Source: Siphonodentalium dalli | Taxonomy: Eukaryota; Mollusca; Scaphopoda; Gadilida; Siphonodentaliidae | Assembly: GCA_032622095.1 (NCBI GenBank) | Contig: CP136065.1 | Span: forward strand, 113,811,195 to 113,875,194 | Reading direction: 5' to 3' | DNA: 64,000 nucleotides | Shown: in pieces, positions 44,202 to 56,600 of the stretch | Numbering within the stretch: position 1 is the stretch's first letter | How the letters are laid out: every line of letters starts with the position of its first letter | Notes under the pieces: model-generated | Told to the model about the DNA's origin: nothing | Seen by the model: the letters and a program-made list of their open reading frames with translations, nothing else | The model's database searches: none | Position numbers and translations under genes: made by a program

Positions 44202-44325
44202 GGTGGGTGGGTGTCGCCCATGTTTGTATCGCCTGTATCTTTCCTGGATTGGGATCGACTCCTTGTTCAGAGACCATGTGTCCCACAAATGAACACTTTT
44301 CTTTGAATATATGACATTTCTTGGG

Positions 44326-44841
44326 TTAATTTTTTAGCCCTGCATCTTTGATACGTGTCCGAACCTGATCTAACCTTTCGCATTGACCTTGGAATGACCT
44401 TGAGAAAACCAGGACATCGTCAACGAACAACAAGCATGCGTGCCACTGCAGTCCGGCTAGTACCGACTCCATCAAACGTTCAAATGAATTGCATAACCCC
44501 ATTAGCATAACACGGAATTGATATTGAGAATTGGACGTTATATTGGAGGTGACGAAAGCTGTCTTGGGTCTATCTTTCTCTGATAACGCAGTCTGCCAAT
44601 ATCCGGCCAATAAATCCAACGACGAGTAGTATTTTGAGTTTCTGAGACAATCCAGACAATCATCTTGCCTAGGTAGAGGATAAGAATCACGTACAGTGAC
44701 ATCATTTACCTTCCGGAAATCCACACAAAACCGTATTTCTGGCGGCTTGTCACTTGAAGGATCCTTCATCTTCTTTTTAACGATGACCACTGGGCTACCC
44801 CACCCTGATTGTGATTTCTCTATGACCCCGGCTTTCAACAT
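44326..44841 (-). pseudogene. Gypsy reverse transcriptase, truncated after the active site
   Basis: The 171-residue frame is the N-terminal two thirds of a Ty3/gypsy RT. It shows GWGSPVVIVKKK, IRFCVDFRKVNDVT, SSLDLLAGYWQ (motif A), KTAFVT, MGLCNSFERLM (motif B, with Pro-Ala-Thr lost) and LFVDDVLVFS (motif C, V instead of Y before DD). It stops at 44326 after DAGLKN. RNase H and integrase, which should follow, are absent, and the 3' LTR begins 125 bp away. The frame upstream is shifted relative to 44835-45620. Confidence 0.85.
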
Positions 44842-45620
44842 TCTCTGAATTTCACTCTCGACCTGAGGTCGGAGGGGACTCGGCGTGGTGTCTGTTTTAT
44901 GGGACGTGCATCTCCTGTGTCTATGGTATGCTCTACCAAATGTGTTATCCCTAGATCTTCCGTATTAACGGCAAATACCGTTCTGTGTTTATATAACAGC
45001 TTCTTAACTATCTCTCTCTGTTCCTCTGGTAAACCTTCCCCCCTTTGCTCCATTAAAATTTCCATGTGTTCCGGCAATTCAACTGGCTCCTCTGATAAGT
45101 TATCTTGTTCTGTTATATTACATATGGTTTCTACACCCTCCTCGATCTCTCTAGATTCTTTATTTTGCGCGACATCGCCCTGTGTCACTGTTGTCTGGAT
45201 CTGATTTGCCCGAATGAGTTCACATTCGGCTACATGACTATATTTGTATAAAGTCTTTGGTTGGCTATCCATGTTTATCAGTCTGATAGGCACATCATGT
45301 CGTGATGGGTCAAAAATGCTAGTGGCTAACATTAAACCATTCTTTCTGAGGCATCTCCCCCCAGATGATATTATCGCATTTCTTCCTATTACATCATCAT
45401 TCTCTACCTTAACTGGCAAAATTATTGCTGATAAAGGTGGGATAATGGCATTTTCTTGCAGAGTCAGTCTGAATGTTGAGTCAACTTGACTCTCTAATTG
45501 GCATCCAAAGTCCATGTTGTGCATCTTTAAGATCTTCTGTTTAAAATTCAGCTCACATCCATTACAGTTGAGAAAATTGTACCCCAAAATTGCTGGGGTG
45601 TCCAAATCAGCCACTATCAT
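44835..45620 (-). pseudogene. Gypsy protease-RT spacer and RT start
   Basis: 261 residues that link protease to RT. It opens with DTPAILGYNFLNCNGCEL, the end of a retropepsin-like fold (ILGxxFL), passes through an acidic linker (EEPVELPEHMEIL, LPEEQREIVKKLLYKHRTVF) and ends in LVEHTIDTGDARPIKQTPRR, the canonical lead into gypsy RT. The next piece continues in another frame after VPSDLR, so an indel lies near 44840. Confidence 0.83.
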
Positions 45621-45643
45621 TCGGCATGGACAATCAAATTCTC

Positions 45644-45946
45644 CTAATTTAATGGAAAATATGGCAGCACCCAGGGGGTAACTTCCCCCCCCCCCCCATC
45701 GGTCATCTTTAATTGACCACAGCGACTGTCCAGTCGTGGTCTAGAGCTTTCTGGTATTTTATTGAAAATCATTGAGTGCAGAACTGATACCGTAGCACCG
45801 GTGTCTATGAGACACTTGACTGCTTGGCCATAAATGTTCACCTGCAAGAACATGCCATCATGTTGCTGCTCCGAAAATTCATATATCAATTCGGGTCTTG
45901 TAATATCATACATAGTGTCCAAATCTACTGCTGCCTCTTGACCCAC
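45644..45946 (-). pseudogene. Gypsy aspartic protease
   Basis: This 100-residue frame carries CLIDTGATVSVLH, the retropepsin active site DTGA, preceded by GMFLQVNIYGQAV, the first strand of the fold. It ends after a G-rich stretch (DGGGGEVTPW), which corresponds to the C11 homopolymer at about 45687 on the plus strand. A length change in that run probably caused the frameshift. Protease would process the gag-pol chain. Confidence 0.83.
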
Positions 45947-45957
45947 AGAAACAGCAT

Positions 45958-46248
45958 CTAACAGTTTCCCTGACTGGTCTGGGTCTCAGCACTGGTTACT
46001 TGTGTTTCATTGGGCCTGTTGGATCTCATATGTTTGTTTCTATTATTGTACTTTGCATTCCTTTGTTTCTTAAAGCATTTATCCTCAGTGTGATTGTCTT
46101 TCAGGCAATAGTTGCAATGTTTCCGTTCGGACCTTTCCCTTCTCATTGCTCCCTCAACTGCATCTGTCACCATTTGCCTCAATTTGCCATCCTCCACCTG
46201 CGGATTATTATTATTCTCTCTTTCCTCTATACCATATCGTCCAAACAT
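45958..46248 (-). pseudogene. Gypsy nucleocapsid zinc knuckle
   Basis: The frame includes CNYCLKDNHTEDKC, a CX2CX4HX4C zinc knuckle as in retroelement nucleocapsids that bind element RNA. It is flanked by basic text (RRERSERKH, KKQRNAKYNNRNKHMRS). It follows the capsid-like region at 46227-46736 with a frame change at their overlap and precedes protease. Confidence 0.85.
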
Positions 46249-46736
46249 TCAGTTTGCATTCGAACTCTGTTATTTTGATAACGACCATATTGGCTCCGCC
46301 TATTTCTGCTGCTCTGAAACGCCTCATACTTGAGCGCCAAACTAAGTGCAACCTCAATATTTTCAGTGCTGGTCTGGCATATAGACCATTCCATTTCTTG
46401 GTCGTGGAGTGCATCTCTGAATGCTCTATATGATAAACTATCCCTAACATCCTGTTGAGCAGTAGGATATGCCATCCGAACCAGTCGTTTTATCTCCTGT
46501 GCCAATTCAGGGAAGGATTCTTTGTCACGACGTGTTCGTGCGTCCAATTGAGATCGATACATTTCAGTCTGGTTCTTGGGCTCGAAACGCGATGTTAATA
46601 CGGCCAGGAGCTCATCGTAATTATCTAACTGATCTGGTCTTATATCGGCTAAAACGCCTCTATCCGATCCCTGTAAATGTATATTGAGCTGCATCAACTT
46701 CATATATGTTGACCACCCATTTATACGGGCTACCAT
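46227..46736 (-). pseudogene. Gypsy gag capsid-like domain
   Basis: 170 residues of a Ty3/gypsy gag. Landmarks are GWSTYMKLMQLNIHLQGS, YDELLAVLTSRFEP, ELAQEIKRLVRMAYP and FRDALHDQEMEWSI, the usual order of helices in the retrotransposon gag domain. It would form the particle shell. The true gag start lies upstream; a frame change near 46735 separates the two parts. Confidence 0.85.
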
Positions 46737-46799
46737 ATGAAGTGGGCCATGTAATCCGACCAGCTATATCTGTCGTCATATACATCGGGTCTCGCACTG

Positions 46800-47757
46800 A
46801 AGCGGTCTGCTCACCGCTGTTAAATGTTTTTTCCCTTATCTGGCCTCCTGAATGGACCACCCCTATAATATGGAGTGATATTAGCATTGTTTTTTCCTGG
46901 ATACCTGCTTACGTTCCCTGGATTCTGAAACTTATCACATCCATCTGTCTCATACGAATGTTCCATATCTCTCGTGCCTACATCCTCATATTGGTTGGGC
47001 TCTATGTACCTCTCATCGCCTCTGATATCCCCACTATTTGCATTTGTGTTATAGTCATAATTGGGACGGTGTACCCCCTGGAATTGATTACCGGTACCTA
47101 TGTCTCCCCTATTTGGATTTGTGTCCAATTCAAAATAAGCGTCTCCACCTCCCCTTATTCCATAATGTGAATATTCTCTATATGGCTGTCTATGTGGGGT
47201 ATATGCATTATTTTCATGCATTAAGTGAATGTTACGAGCGTTAGCAGTTTGCGGAGGTCCCACTGGATTTGCATTATAGCCCATTAATCTCCCTGGCCTG
47301 TCTGTAAGCTGGGTTTATGTGACCCAAATTATCTTTTATGCCATGATCTGGGTTTCGGTCTGACCAGTGAATAATATTATTATAGGTGTTGCCTTCATAT
47401 TGTGGGCATATGTCTTCCTTATTAATACCGGTACCAGTAGTCCCTCGATTGTGTGTATGCATGCCACTGTTTGTTCCTGTCTGATGTTTCTCTGTGTTGT
47501 AATCATTGTTTCCTTTGTCTGAGAATTATGTATGTCCTCTAGTTTAGACATAACTGTCTTAATATGTTTTTCCAGTCCGTCCAATCTTTTTACCAGCGTA
47601 CTGCCATTGTCAATAATGTCATCTGGTTGTTTCTGACAATTTATGTTATTTATTGTGTCATCATTCTGTCATGCAATTCTGTGTCTCATCTATGAAATCA
47701 GCCTGTCTTTTCACTGAACTACGTGTAACAACTTTTCGTCTACTGTCTTTCGTCATT
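46800..47757 (-). pseudogene. Gypsy gag N-terminal part
   Basis: Minus-strand reading starts at the ATG at 47757 (MTKDSRRKVVTRSSVKRQ), about 50 bp after the LTR. After a frame change it shows a coiled-coil-like stretch (LDGLEKHIKTVMSKLEDIHN), then a disordered Asn/Tyr/Arg-rich region of about 155 residues (codons 47284-46820). At least two frameshifts are needed to link these to the capsid-like domain. The order fits a gypsy gag with a long disordered N-terminus. Confidence 0.7.
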
Positions 47758-47807
47758 GTGAAATACTGCTCGTGATTCTGGTTTGAATCGATCCGGTAAC
47801 CGCTGCC

Positions 47808-48662
47808 TGTGAGGGGGTGTCTTCCTATAGGTTACTTTATAACTTGACAACTAGAGGAATCAAATATTGCCCTGTTGCCCAGTCCCACTTCTAGCTAAAT
47901 GATGAGTAGAAATTCAATGAGTTAATTGAATAATTAATAATTTATTCTGTACTATTCTGACAAAAGTGATATATATTATGTGTACTGATTTCATGTATAT
48001 ACAATGAAGTATAATTTGTGATTGCTAGCTCCCTACTTGCTTCACCGTTCCAGTAATGGAATAGGACATAATTTCATAAACAGAGTGTCCTGAGCTATGT
48101 ATTAGAATTAATGTTAATTAATTCTTATTATTTATGTCGATTGATATCAACATTTGTATTCATATATTAGTTGAATACTTCAAGATATTGCTTTAATAAC
48201 AATATTCAATGTGAGAAATAAGCTTCTCAAATGATATTTACGTTGGGTGAAAGACAATAGTCTAACACGAAAACAGGATACATCGGATTGTATCCATGAT
48301 AAACAATAGTATTAGTATCCAAAATAGATCGGAAATTCCCAACGGAACGCCTACTCAAATGTGGTCAATGTGCTGACTTGTCTCAACGACGGGCGTACCT
48401 TCGTACTGATAAATAGTTCAAGAGAACTTCAGTTTGAGATCGTTATTGATATCGTGTATCGTCTGGATGTGACCAAAATAATATGATATTGCGTTTCCTT
48501 ACGGATTGGGGGGGGGTGATTTTATACCCCGGGATTGCGTTCCCTAGAGGGCACACAGTACGTTCCCTACGGTCACCTGACTGCGTTCCCTCACAAGACT
48601 GCGTTCCCTTACTGGGCACACACTGCGCTCCCTACTCTTGGAGGGCACGCAGTGCGTTCCTA
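47808..48662 (-). repeat. 5' LTR of the gypsy element
   Basis: 855 bp, complete. On the plus strand it runs from TGTGAGGGGG to CGTTCCTA; on the minus strand it ends in CA and begins with TA, where TG would be usual. Just downstream on the minus strand lies GGCAGCGGTTACCGGA, the place for a tRNA primer-binding site, though it lacks the usual first T. Confidence 0.87.
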
Positions 48663-48902
48663 GTAACCGTATCTAACCAAGCGCGCAGTGATTTCACGAA
48701 CCGGAAGTTAAACTTCTGGATCGTGACGTCACCAGTAAACAATGTGCTAGCAATTCACAATGAATAACATGACAAATAGTATTACTTACGCGAATAAAAC
48801 ACTGATATATAACGATCCAAAGTTTCCAAAATGGGTGATTTTATGAATGAGGCGAAGGGTTGATAGGTGAACAAATACGAAATGAACTGACGCGCTGCTA
48901 AA

Positions 48903-49350
48903 CGAAAGGTGAAAACCTAACTTCGTTACACAGTAATACCATCAGAAAATCGCCTGTGTTCCATGTGTGACAAACAATTTGTCGAATCTGAAATGCATAT
49001 TATCATTGAATGTAACGCATACGATGATTTAAGAACTAATTTATTCAGCGAACTTGAGAAACACGATAGTGAATTCAATAATTTGAATGACGCAGATAAA
49101 TTTGCACTGATAATGAGAATGGTAATATTAAATTAATTAACAAGGTTTGCAACATAGTCCAGTCCGGCTATTTTTCCTTCGGCTGAATAATAAAACTTGA
49201 AGACATTGTTGAGGGAATGTTGATAAGAACTGTGTTTGTTATAATAATAATTTATTTATGTATTGCTTATTTATGTTTATGATACTCATCAGTATCTTGC
49301 AACTGCTCATTGAGGTGTTTTGCAATAAATTATTGTATCTTGTATCGAAT
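48903..49350 (+). pseudogene. LINE-C C-terminal knuckle and 3' UTR
   Basis: Plus-strand codons read RYTVIPSENRLCSMCDKQF, then ESEMHIIIECNAYDDLRTNL and FALIMRMVILN with a TAA at about 49135. This is the C-x2-C...H...C knuckle and the closing helices of LINE ORF2. After it comes an AT-rich tail with TGATACTCATCAGTATCTTG and a final GCAATAAATTATTGTATCTTG, matching the style of LINE 3' ends. Its N-ward partner is likely 43150-43324. Confidence 0.8.
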
Positions 49351-49597
49351 AAAGCAACATGATTGCCAGTCCTTAACGAGTCTCCATTTACCACCCTCCA
49401 CATTCCAATTCAACGATTCATAACTCAAAACGCCATTTCTGATTCGGTATATTTGGTAAATATCAACCTTCTTTATTTACGCATTATACATCCAAGTCAG
49501 ACATTATATTAGCTGATGTGCTAACAAAGTCGTCCTATAAGGGGAAATTCGTTTGTCGCAACAGGAAAATGCCTCACTCCGAAGTTGGATTGTTGAG

Positions 49598-50862
49598 ATC
49601 AAAATCACAGATTCCCAGAACAAATATTGAACCCACCCCAATAGTACTTAATCCTATAGAAAGGATTCCAACTTGGCCCGGCCTAATTTGTTATTATTTT
49701 CACAAAGTCCACAATCATGTTCAAAATACATAAAAATATTTTTGTATTACATACATGCCTCATATATAGGTGGAAAGATATATTATTACTCTTCAATTTG
49801 ATGTATACCGTGTCAAAATTGGTTAAAAAAAACTCCGCTTATGAGAACAGGTCTGATGCAAACCGGCTGTAAAATTTCACTCGTTCGAGATGGTGTCCGC
49901 TAAACTGGGTCAAAGAGTGCGATATTTACACCGACTTGCGCTTCAAAAACACAATCAGCAGTTACATGGGTTAGTATAGAATATATATGTATTATACATC
50001 ATTAGAAGCGGAATTGTTTACTAGCCCACCCAACCAATCACGCCACATCTCGGCATCGTATCTCTCGTATTTATTGAAAAATTTAGTTTCATATACCCGG
50101 AAGCAAATTGAAATTTTCCAAAACCAGCCATTTTGTGCGAGTTTGCTTTGAGTATTATAGTTCTTATGCAACACAATATATAGTTATAAAAATTAAATAA
50201 ATACACAAATACTGAAATAACACGAATGCCGATTTGAAAACACACATAAATGGACAAGAATATAACTTCATAAATATTTAGAGCGTATATACACCACTTG
50301 TTCGTTATATATTTGTGAATTAGTGTTACGTCATTTCGGCTTGCTTACAATATTTTACAAAAATGGCTGGTTTTGGAAAATTGCAATTTTCTTCCGGGTT
50401 TATGAAAATTATTTTTTCAATAAATACGAGATATACAATGCCGTGGTGTGGCATGATCGGTTTCGTTGGGTCAGTAAACAATTCCGCTTCTATTGGTTTA
50501 TAATATATATATTCTACTGACCGTTGAGCGTGTTTTTGAAGCGAAAGTCGGTGTTAAAATCTGACTATTTGACCCAGTTTAGCGGACACCATCTCGAACG
50601 AATGAAATTTTACAGCCGGTTTGTGTCAGACCTGTGCTCATAACCAATATTTACAGGGGATACATCAAATTGAAGAGTAAAAACATATCTTTCTACCTAT
50701 TTATGAGGCATTTATGTAACAAAATTATTTTTGTGTATTTTGAACCTGATTGTGGACTTTGTAAAAATGATAACAAATTAGGCCGGGCCAAGTTGGATAC
50801 CTTTCTATAGGATTAAGTACTATTGGGGGTGGGGTAAATTTTTGTTCTGGGGACCTGCGATC
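49598..50862. mobile_element. Fold-back element, copy 2 (1.26-kb inverted repeat)
   Basis: The two arms, about 540 bp and 510 bp, are reverse complements of each other. Landmarks are AGTACTTAATCCTATAGAAA and its mirror near 50805, ACAGCCGG pairs, AGCGGAATTGTTTACT and its mirror near 50475, and CCAAAACCAGCCATTTT with AAAATGGCTGGTTTTGG around a loop at about 50140-50345. The loop matches the copy at 18778-19265. No protein is encoded. Such a palindrome could extrude a cruciform and is prone to deletion. Confidence 0.85.
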
Positions 50863-50964
50863 AAAATATATCCGCACAAATCCGCGCTTTTCTGCATGGA
50901 TTGTAACTAGCTTGGCCACCAACGGACGGTTTATGTTACCTTAATGCGCCATGCACCTTACGAA

Positions 50965-53900
50965 CTGACTCACCGGTCCCCGGATGTTACGATACCAACT
51001 GACTTACCGGCCCCCGGATGTTACGATACCAACTGACTTACCGGCCCCAGGATGTTACGATACCAACTGACATACCTGCCCCCGGATGTTACGATACCAA
51101 CTGACTTACCTGCCCCCGGATGTTACGATACCAACTAACTTACCGGCCCCCGGATGTTACCATACCAACTGACTTACCGGCCCCCGGATGTTACGATACC
51201 AACTAACATACCTGCCCCCGGATGTTACGATACCAACTGACTTACCGTCCCCCGTATGTTACGATACCAACTAACATACCTGCCCCCGGATGTTACGATA
51301 CCAACTGACTTACCGGCCCCGGATGTTACGATACCAACTGACATACCTGCCCCCGGATGTTACGATACCAACTGACTTACCGGCCCCCGGATGTTACCAT
51401 ACCAACTGACATACCTGCCCCCGGATGTTACGATACCAACTGACTTACCGGCCCCCGGATGTTACCATACCAACTGACATACCTGCCCCGGATGTTACCA
51501 TACCAACTGACTTACCGGCCCCCGGATGTTACCATACAAACTGACTTACCGGCCCCCGAATGTTATCATACCAACTGACTTACCGGTCCCCGATGTTACC
51601 ATACCAACTGACTTACCGGCCCCCGGATGTTACGATACCAACTGACATACCTGCCCCCGGATGTTACCATACACACTAACTTACCGGCCCCCGGATGTTA
51701 CGATACCAACTGACATACCGGCCCCCGGATGTTACGATACCAACTGACATACATGCCCCCGGATGTTCCGATACCAACTGACATACCGGCCTCCGGGTGT
51801 TACCATACCAACTGACTTACCGGCCCCCGGATGTTACCATACAAACTGACTTACCGGCCCCCGGATGTTACGATACCAACTGACTTACCTGCCTCCGGGT
51901 GTTACGATACCAACTGACATACCTGCCCCCGGATGTTACCATACCAACTGACTTACCGGCCCCCGGATGTTACCATACAAACTGACTTACCGGCCCCGGA
52001 TGTTACCATGCCAACTGACTTACCGGCCCCCGGATGTTACCATACAAACTGACTTACCGGCCCCCGGATGTTACGATACCAACTGACTTACCTGCCTCCG
52101 GGTGTTACGATACCAACTGACATACCTGCCCCCGGATGTTACCATACCAACTGACTTACCGGCCCCCGGATGTTACCATACAAACTGACTTACCGGCCCC
52201 GGATGTTACCATACAAACTGACTTACCGGCCCCCGGATGTTACCATACAAACTGACATACCTGCCCCCGGATGTTACCATACCAACTGACTTACCGGCCC
52301 CCGGATGTTACCATACAAACTGACTTACCGGCCCCCGGATGTTACCATACAAACTGACTTACCGGCCCCCGGATGTTGCGATACCAACTGACTTACCGGC
52401 CCCGGATGTTACGATACGATACCAACTGACATACCTGCCCCCGGATGTTACCATACCAACTGACTTACCGGCCCCCGGATGTTACCATACCAACTGACTT
52501 ACCGGCCCCCGGATGTTACCATACCAACTGACATACCTGCCCCCGGATGTTACGATACCAACTGACATACCGCCCCCCCCGGATGTTACCATACCAACTG
52601 ACTTACCGGCCCCCGGATGTTACCATACAAACTGACTTACCTGCCCCCGGATGTTACCATACCAACTGACCTACCGGCCCCCGGATGTTACCATACAAAC
52701 TGACTTACCGGCCCCCGGATGTTACCATACAAACTGACTTACCTGCCCCCGGATGTTACCATACCAACTGACATACCTGCCCCCCGGATGTTACGATACC
52801 AACTGACTTACCGGCCTCCGGATGTTACGATACCAACTGACTTACCGGCCCCCGGATGTTACCATACAAACTGACTTACCGGCCCCCCGGATGTTGCCAT
52901 ACCAACTGACTTACCGGCCCCCGGATGTTACCATACAAACTGACTTACGGCCCCCGGATGTTACCATACCAACTGACTTACCTGCCCCCGGATGTTACGA
53001 TACCAACTGACATACCTGCCCCCGGATGTTACCATACCAACTGACATACCGGCCCCCAGGATGTTACCATACCAACTGACATACCTGCCCCGGATGTTAC
53101 CATACCAACTGACATACCTGCCCCCCGGATGTTACCATACCAACTGACATACCTGCCCCGGATGTTACCATACCAACTGACTTACCGGCCCCCGGATGTT
53201 ACCATACCAACTGACTTACCGGCCCCCGGATGTTACCATACCAACTGACATACCTGCCCCGGAAGTTACCATACAAACTGACTTACCAGCCCCCGGATGT
53301 TACCATACCAACTGACATACCGGCCCCCCGGATGTTACCATACCAACTGACATACCTGCCCCCGGATTTTACCATACAAACTGACTTACCGGCCCCCGGA
53401 TGTTACGATACCAACTGACATACCGGCCCCCGGATGTTACGATACCAACTGACTTACCGGCCCCCGGATGTTACCATACCAACTGACTTACCGGCCCCCG
53501 GATGTTACCATACAAACTGACTTACCGGCCCCCGGATGTTACGATACCAACTGACTTACCGGCCCCCGGATGTTACGATACCAACTGACTTACCGGCCCC
53601 CGGATGTTACCATACCAACTGACTTACCGGCCCCCGGATGTTACCATACAAACTGACTTACCGGCCCCCGGATGTTACCATACCAACTGACTTACCTGCC
53701 TCCGGGTGTTACGATACCAACTGACATACCTGCCCCCGGATGTTACCATACCAACTGACTTACCGGCCCCCGGATGTTACCATACAAACTGACTTACCGG
53801 CCCCGGATGTTACGATACCAACTGACATACCGGCCCCGGATGTTACGATACCAACTGACTTACCGGCCCCCGGATGTTGTCATACCAGCTGACTTGCCGG

Positions 53901-54060
53901 CCCCGGATGTTACGATACGATACCAACTGACTTACCAGCCCCCGGATGTTACGATACCAGCTGACTTACCGGCCCCCGGATGTTACGATACCAACTGACT
54001 TACCGGCCCCCGGATGTTACGATACCAACTGACTTACCGGCCCCCGGATGTTACGATACC
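50965..54060. repeat. 34-bp satellite array, ~90 copies
   Basis: The unit GATGTTACGATACCAACT + GACTTACCGGCCCCCG repeats about every 34 bp for 3.1 kb. Variants alternate at a few positions: CGATACC, CCATACC or CCATACAA; GACTTACC or GACATACC; CGGCCCCC or CTGCCCCC. C-run length varies from 4 to 8. A GATAC duplication occurs near 52408 and 53908. The frames across it code only for repeated PPDVTIPTDLPA-like text and are not genes. Edges are sharp on both sides. Confidence 0.95.
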
Positions 54061-56600
54061 ATGTGGGCATGATATAGATTAGTGTAGACTATATAGTGTC
54101 GGAGTTTGTACGTATGAGAATCTATCTCGTGCTCCATCATTGGATCCCCGCGGAATCAAGTCGGCATTTATTGACACCAAGGCCAAACGAGAAAAGACTA
54201 CAATAATTGGTTATTTCTCTAGGCCATCGAACAGTTTCGTGATCTTAAATTGGATGCAATGACATTAGCGCGAGATTAGGACCTAGATGTGACAGTAGGT
54301 TGCAATCTCAATCAAGGTTTCTAAATCGACGATGACAGAAAGTTAACGACCTATATATGCACCGAACGCGGGATAACCCAGCTACAGTTTTATACGGGAA
54401 GTATTGCGCAGTGGCTAGGGGTCTCATAATTTCTCTTGACCAAGGTTGGGTGATGGTTAGAAACCCCAGCCCTTGTCGCTACGTCCCTGTGTGTCGCACT
54501 CTACGTCACATCTGTTTGTTCCGTTTCTGGTTAATATTTTACTTCCGCCTTGTCGACAAAAGTTCCTTGATTTATTAAATATTTATGTGCGGATAATAGC
54601 GTACATAACATATGGACAAGAAGTCAATTTAAACGCGGCTTGTGTCAGTTGTGTGCATGCTGCGTGACACCGATCAGATCAAAATTTAACATTTGAATCA
54701 AGTTATCACAACTGGGACGTCAAATTCACGTTGCGTGACACCAATCATACAAACAAATATTTTGTTAGCTGTTGTCAATATGTTTCTGGCATAATATAAA
54801 AATTAATTAAATATAATTCTATTGTGATAAACTACAAGTTTGGGGGAAAAAAAAGAATCTATTTACGATGTCGCCCTGAATCAAACTAAAACGTCCTCAG
54901 AACATGCCAAATGTTATATTAGTGGCCACGAAATTAAATTTAACGACATGTGAACAATTGAATTTATTCAGGTTTTGTCTTCCTCGTTTGCTCGGTGTTT
55001 GCTCGGTACTATGCATACACTGTATTAAATTAGCACATGCTCACTGGAGTGCCATTTGTTTCCTGCTCTGATCTGGGAGTTTGTCACTGTTATGAACACA
55101 CTATTTTTCGTGAATATTTAAATTCGAAGGCTCACGTGAACTTTCCATCAAAGATAAAATAAGATTAGATTTATTAAAGCATACCATGTAGAAAAAGATA
55201 TCAATTCATCCCCCTCTTACACGGATGGGTCCATTACTTTGCAAAGTAAAGAATTATCATTACCATGACTTGTTGTTTTCATTACAATTACTATTACTTT
55301 CAAAATGAGAAGTAATGCATTACTATTGCCATTACTTTCAAATGTAATGAATTACAATTACCATTACTTTCAGTTGTCTTAGACATTGTGGTATCCTTAT
55401 ATACCCATAAATATCTCGGACCCAATATAAGTATATTTTATCCAACTTCATGTCATTTTACAAATGAACGATTCAACAAAAATCTAATATTTCATCTTGT
55501 GCTACATATTGGAATGATATAATGGTAGAGTTAGTTCATCTGGTCATAAGCAATATAAACAATATACTCATTAAGACAAATTTTCAAAATAAAAAATACA
55601 ATCCCTACCTACCCTATTTGAAAAAGATAGATACTAAACTTCGTGATGCATGTGCTCGCACTGGACAAAAAAATATGAATAAAACGAACAGTAACCCTAA
55701 AATCAACCCAGACCCAGAGTAGAATTTACACCACAGGAGCTGTGAAAAAGTAAATTAGTTATTTGTATCACTGCACCTTAATTATAGTCTATCCTTTTAA
55801 GGATTAGGGTTTATACCCTTACTGACGTCCGCGTATGCAATAGGAATCTATATAATGTCACGAATGAGCTAATTAGCAGCCCCCTGGTTAAACTAACTAA
55901 ACCATCACAAATAACACCACTTTAACCTTATAACACGGCCCCTTTCTTCATTAAGAGCACCAACACGACTCTGCGACATCAAACTCAACAAAACTTCAAA
56001 TTTAAAGGGACACCATGCCCCGTATTAAAGCTTGTGAGCTCTACCTCCATCATACATTGCGCGGTCAGGCATAAAGATTTACTACATTAAAGATAACCTA
56101 AAACACATCAAATCGTGGGGTGAAGATCACTATATCTTTTCGACCATCCCGGTCGCTTTGCACACAATTACCCTTTCTACTCTGCATTAGCAGCCCTAAC
56201 TAATGTGTGAAGAAAAAATTGCCCAGAATCCTGTATTTATGAAAGGTAAAACATCCAGTCTGTTAGACTGGAAACCATATATTGTTTAAATACTCTCCTG
56301 GGAAATATTATATTCTTGGAACACGATTAGAGAAGTATGACCATGATATAATGCAATAAAACATTCACTATTGGTTTATAATATATGTTGCTAATGTTTG
56401 GGGCAAGCTTAGTTCACGAACACTATATATGATTATTGTATTATCTTTACTTCCCCTTTTAAGTGAACAATGATTATTCATAATCAGTACAGGTTTGATA
56501 TTCTTGGAACACGATTAGATAAATAATAATTCCCATTTACTCAACAATATCTTTGTCATTGGCAATGTATAACCACTCTAGAACAAACAGGTATATACGG
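54061..56600. other. Gene-free stretch with ATTACTTT-rich repeat
   Basis: No gene is supported. Around 55228-55375 the words ATTACTTT, CATTACC and AATTAC repeat irregularly, a simple repeat. ATTCTTGGAACACGATTAGA occurs at about 56312 and 56499. A small hairpin CCAGTCTGTTAGACTGG is at about 56259. Confidence 0.55.

Larger units (their letters stand above)
43331..48662 (-). mobile_element. Ty3/gypsy-type LTR retrotransposon, 5.3 kb, internally deleted
   Basis: Two LTRs in direct orientation (43331-44201 and 47808-48662) flank gag, zinc knuckle, protease and partial reverse transcriptase on the minus strand. The 6-bp repeat GTAACC lies outside both ends (43325-43330 and 48663-48668). Protease before RT and the gag type point to Ty3/gypsy. 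Everything after the RT active site (RNase H, integrase, polypurine tract) is missing, along with about 12-15 bp of the 3' LTR start, so one deletion removed it. Several gag/pol frames are shifted. It cannot move alone. Confidence 0.87.

Noticed and set aside
47790-47810. tRNA gene suggested by GGATCGATTCAAACC-like text
   Set aside because: It lies where the gypsy primer-binding region is expected and no cloverleaf can be drawn.
49505-49560. Possible minus-strand Helitron end (CATCAGCTAA then T)
   Set aside because: The hairpin before it is weak and the body runs into the fold-back element; I could not find a 5' end.
52822-53998. Several open frames of 60-75 codons in the 34-bp satellite reading PPDVTIPTDLPA-like repeats
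   Set aside because: They follow from the satellite unit read in one phase; 34 is not divisible by three, so they break constantly.
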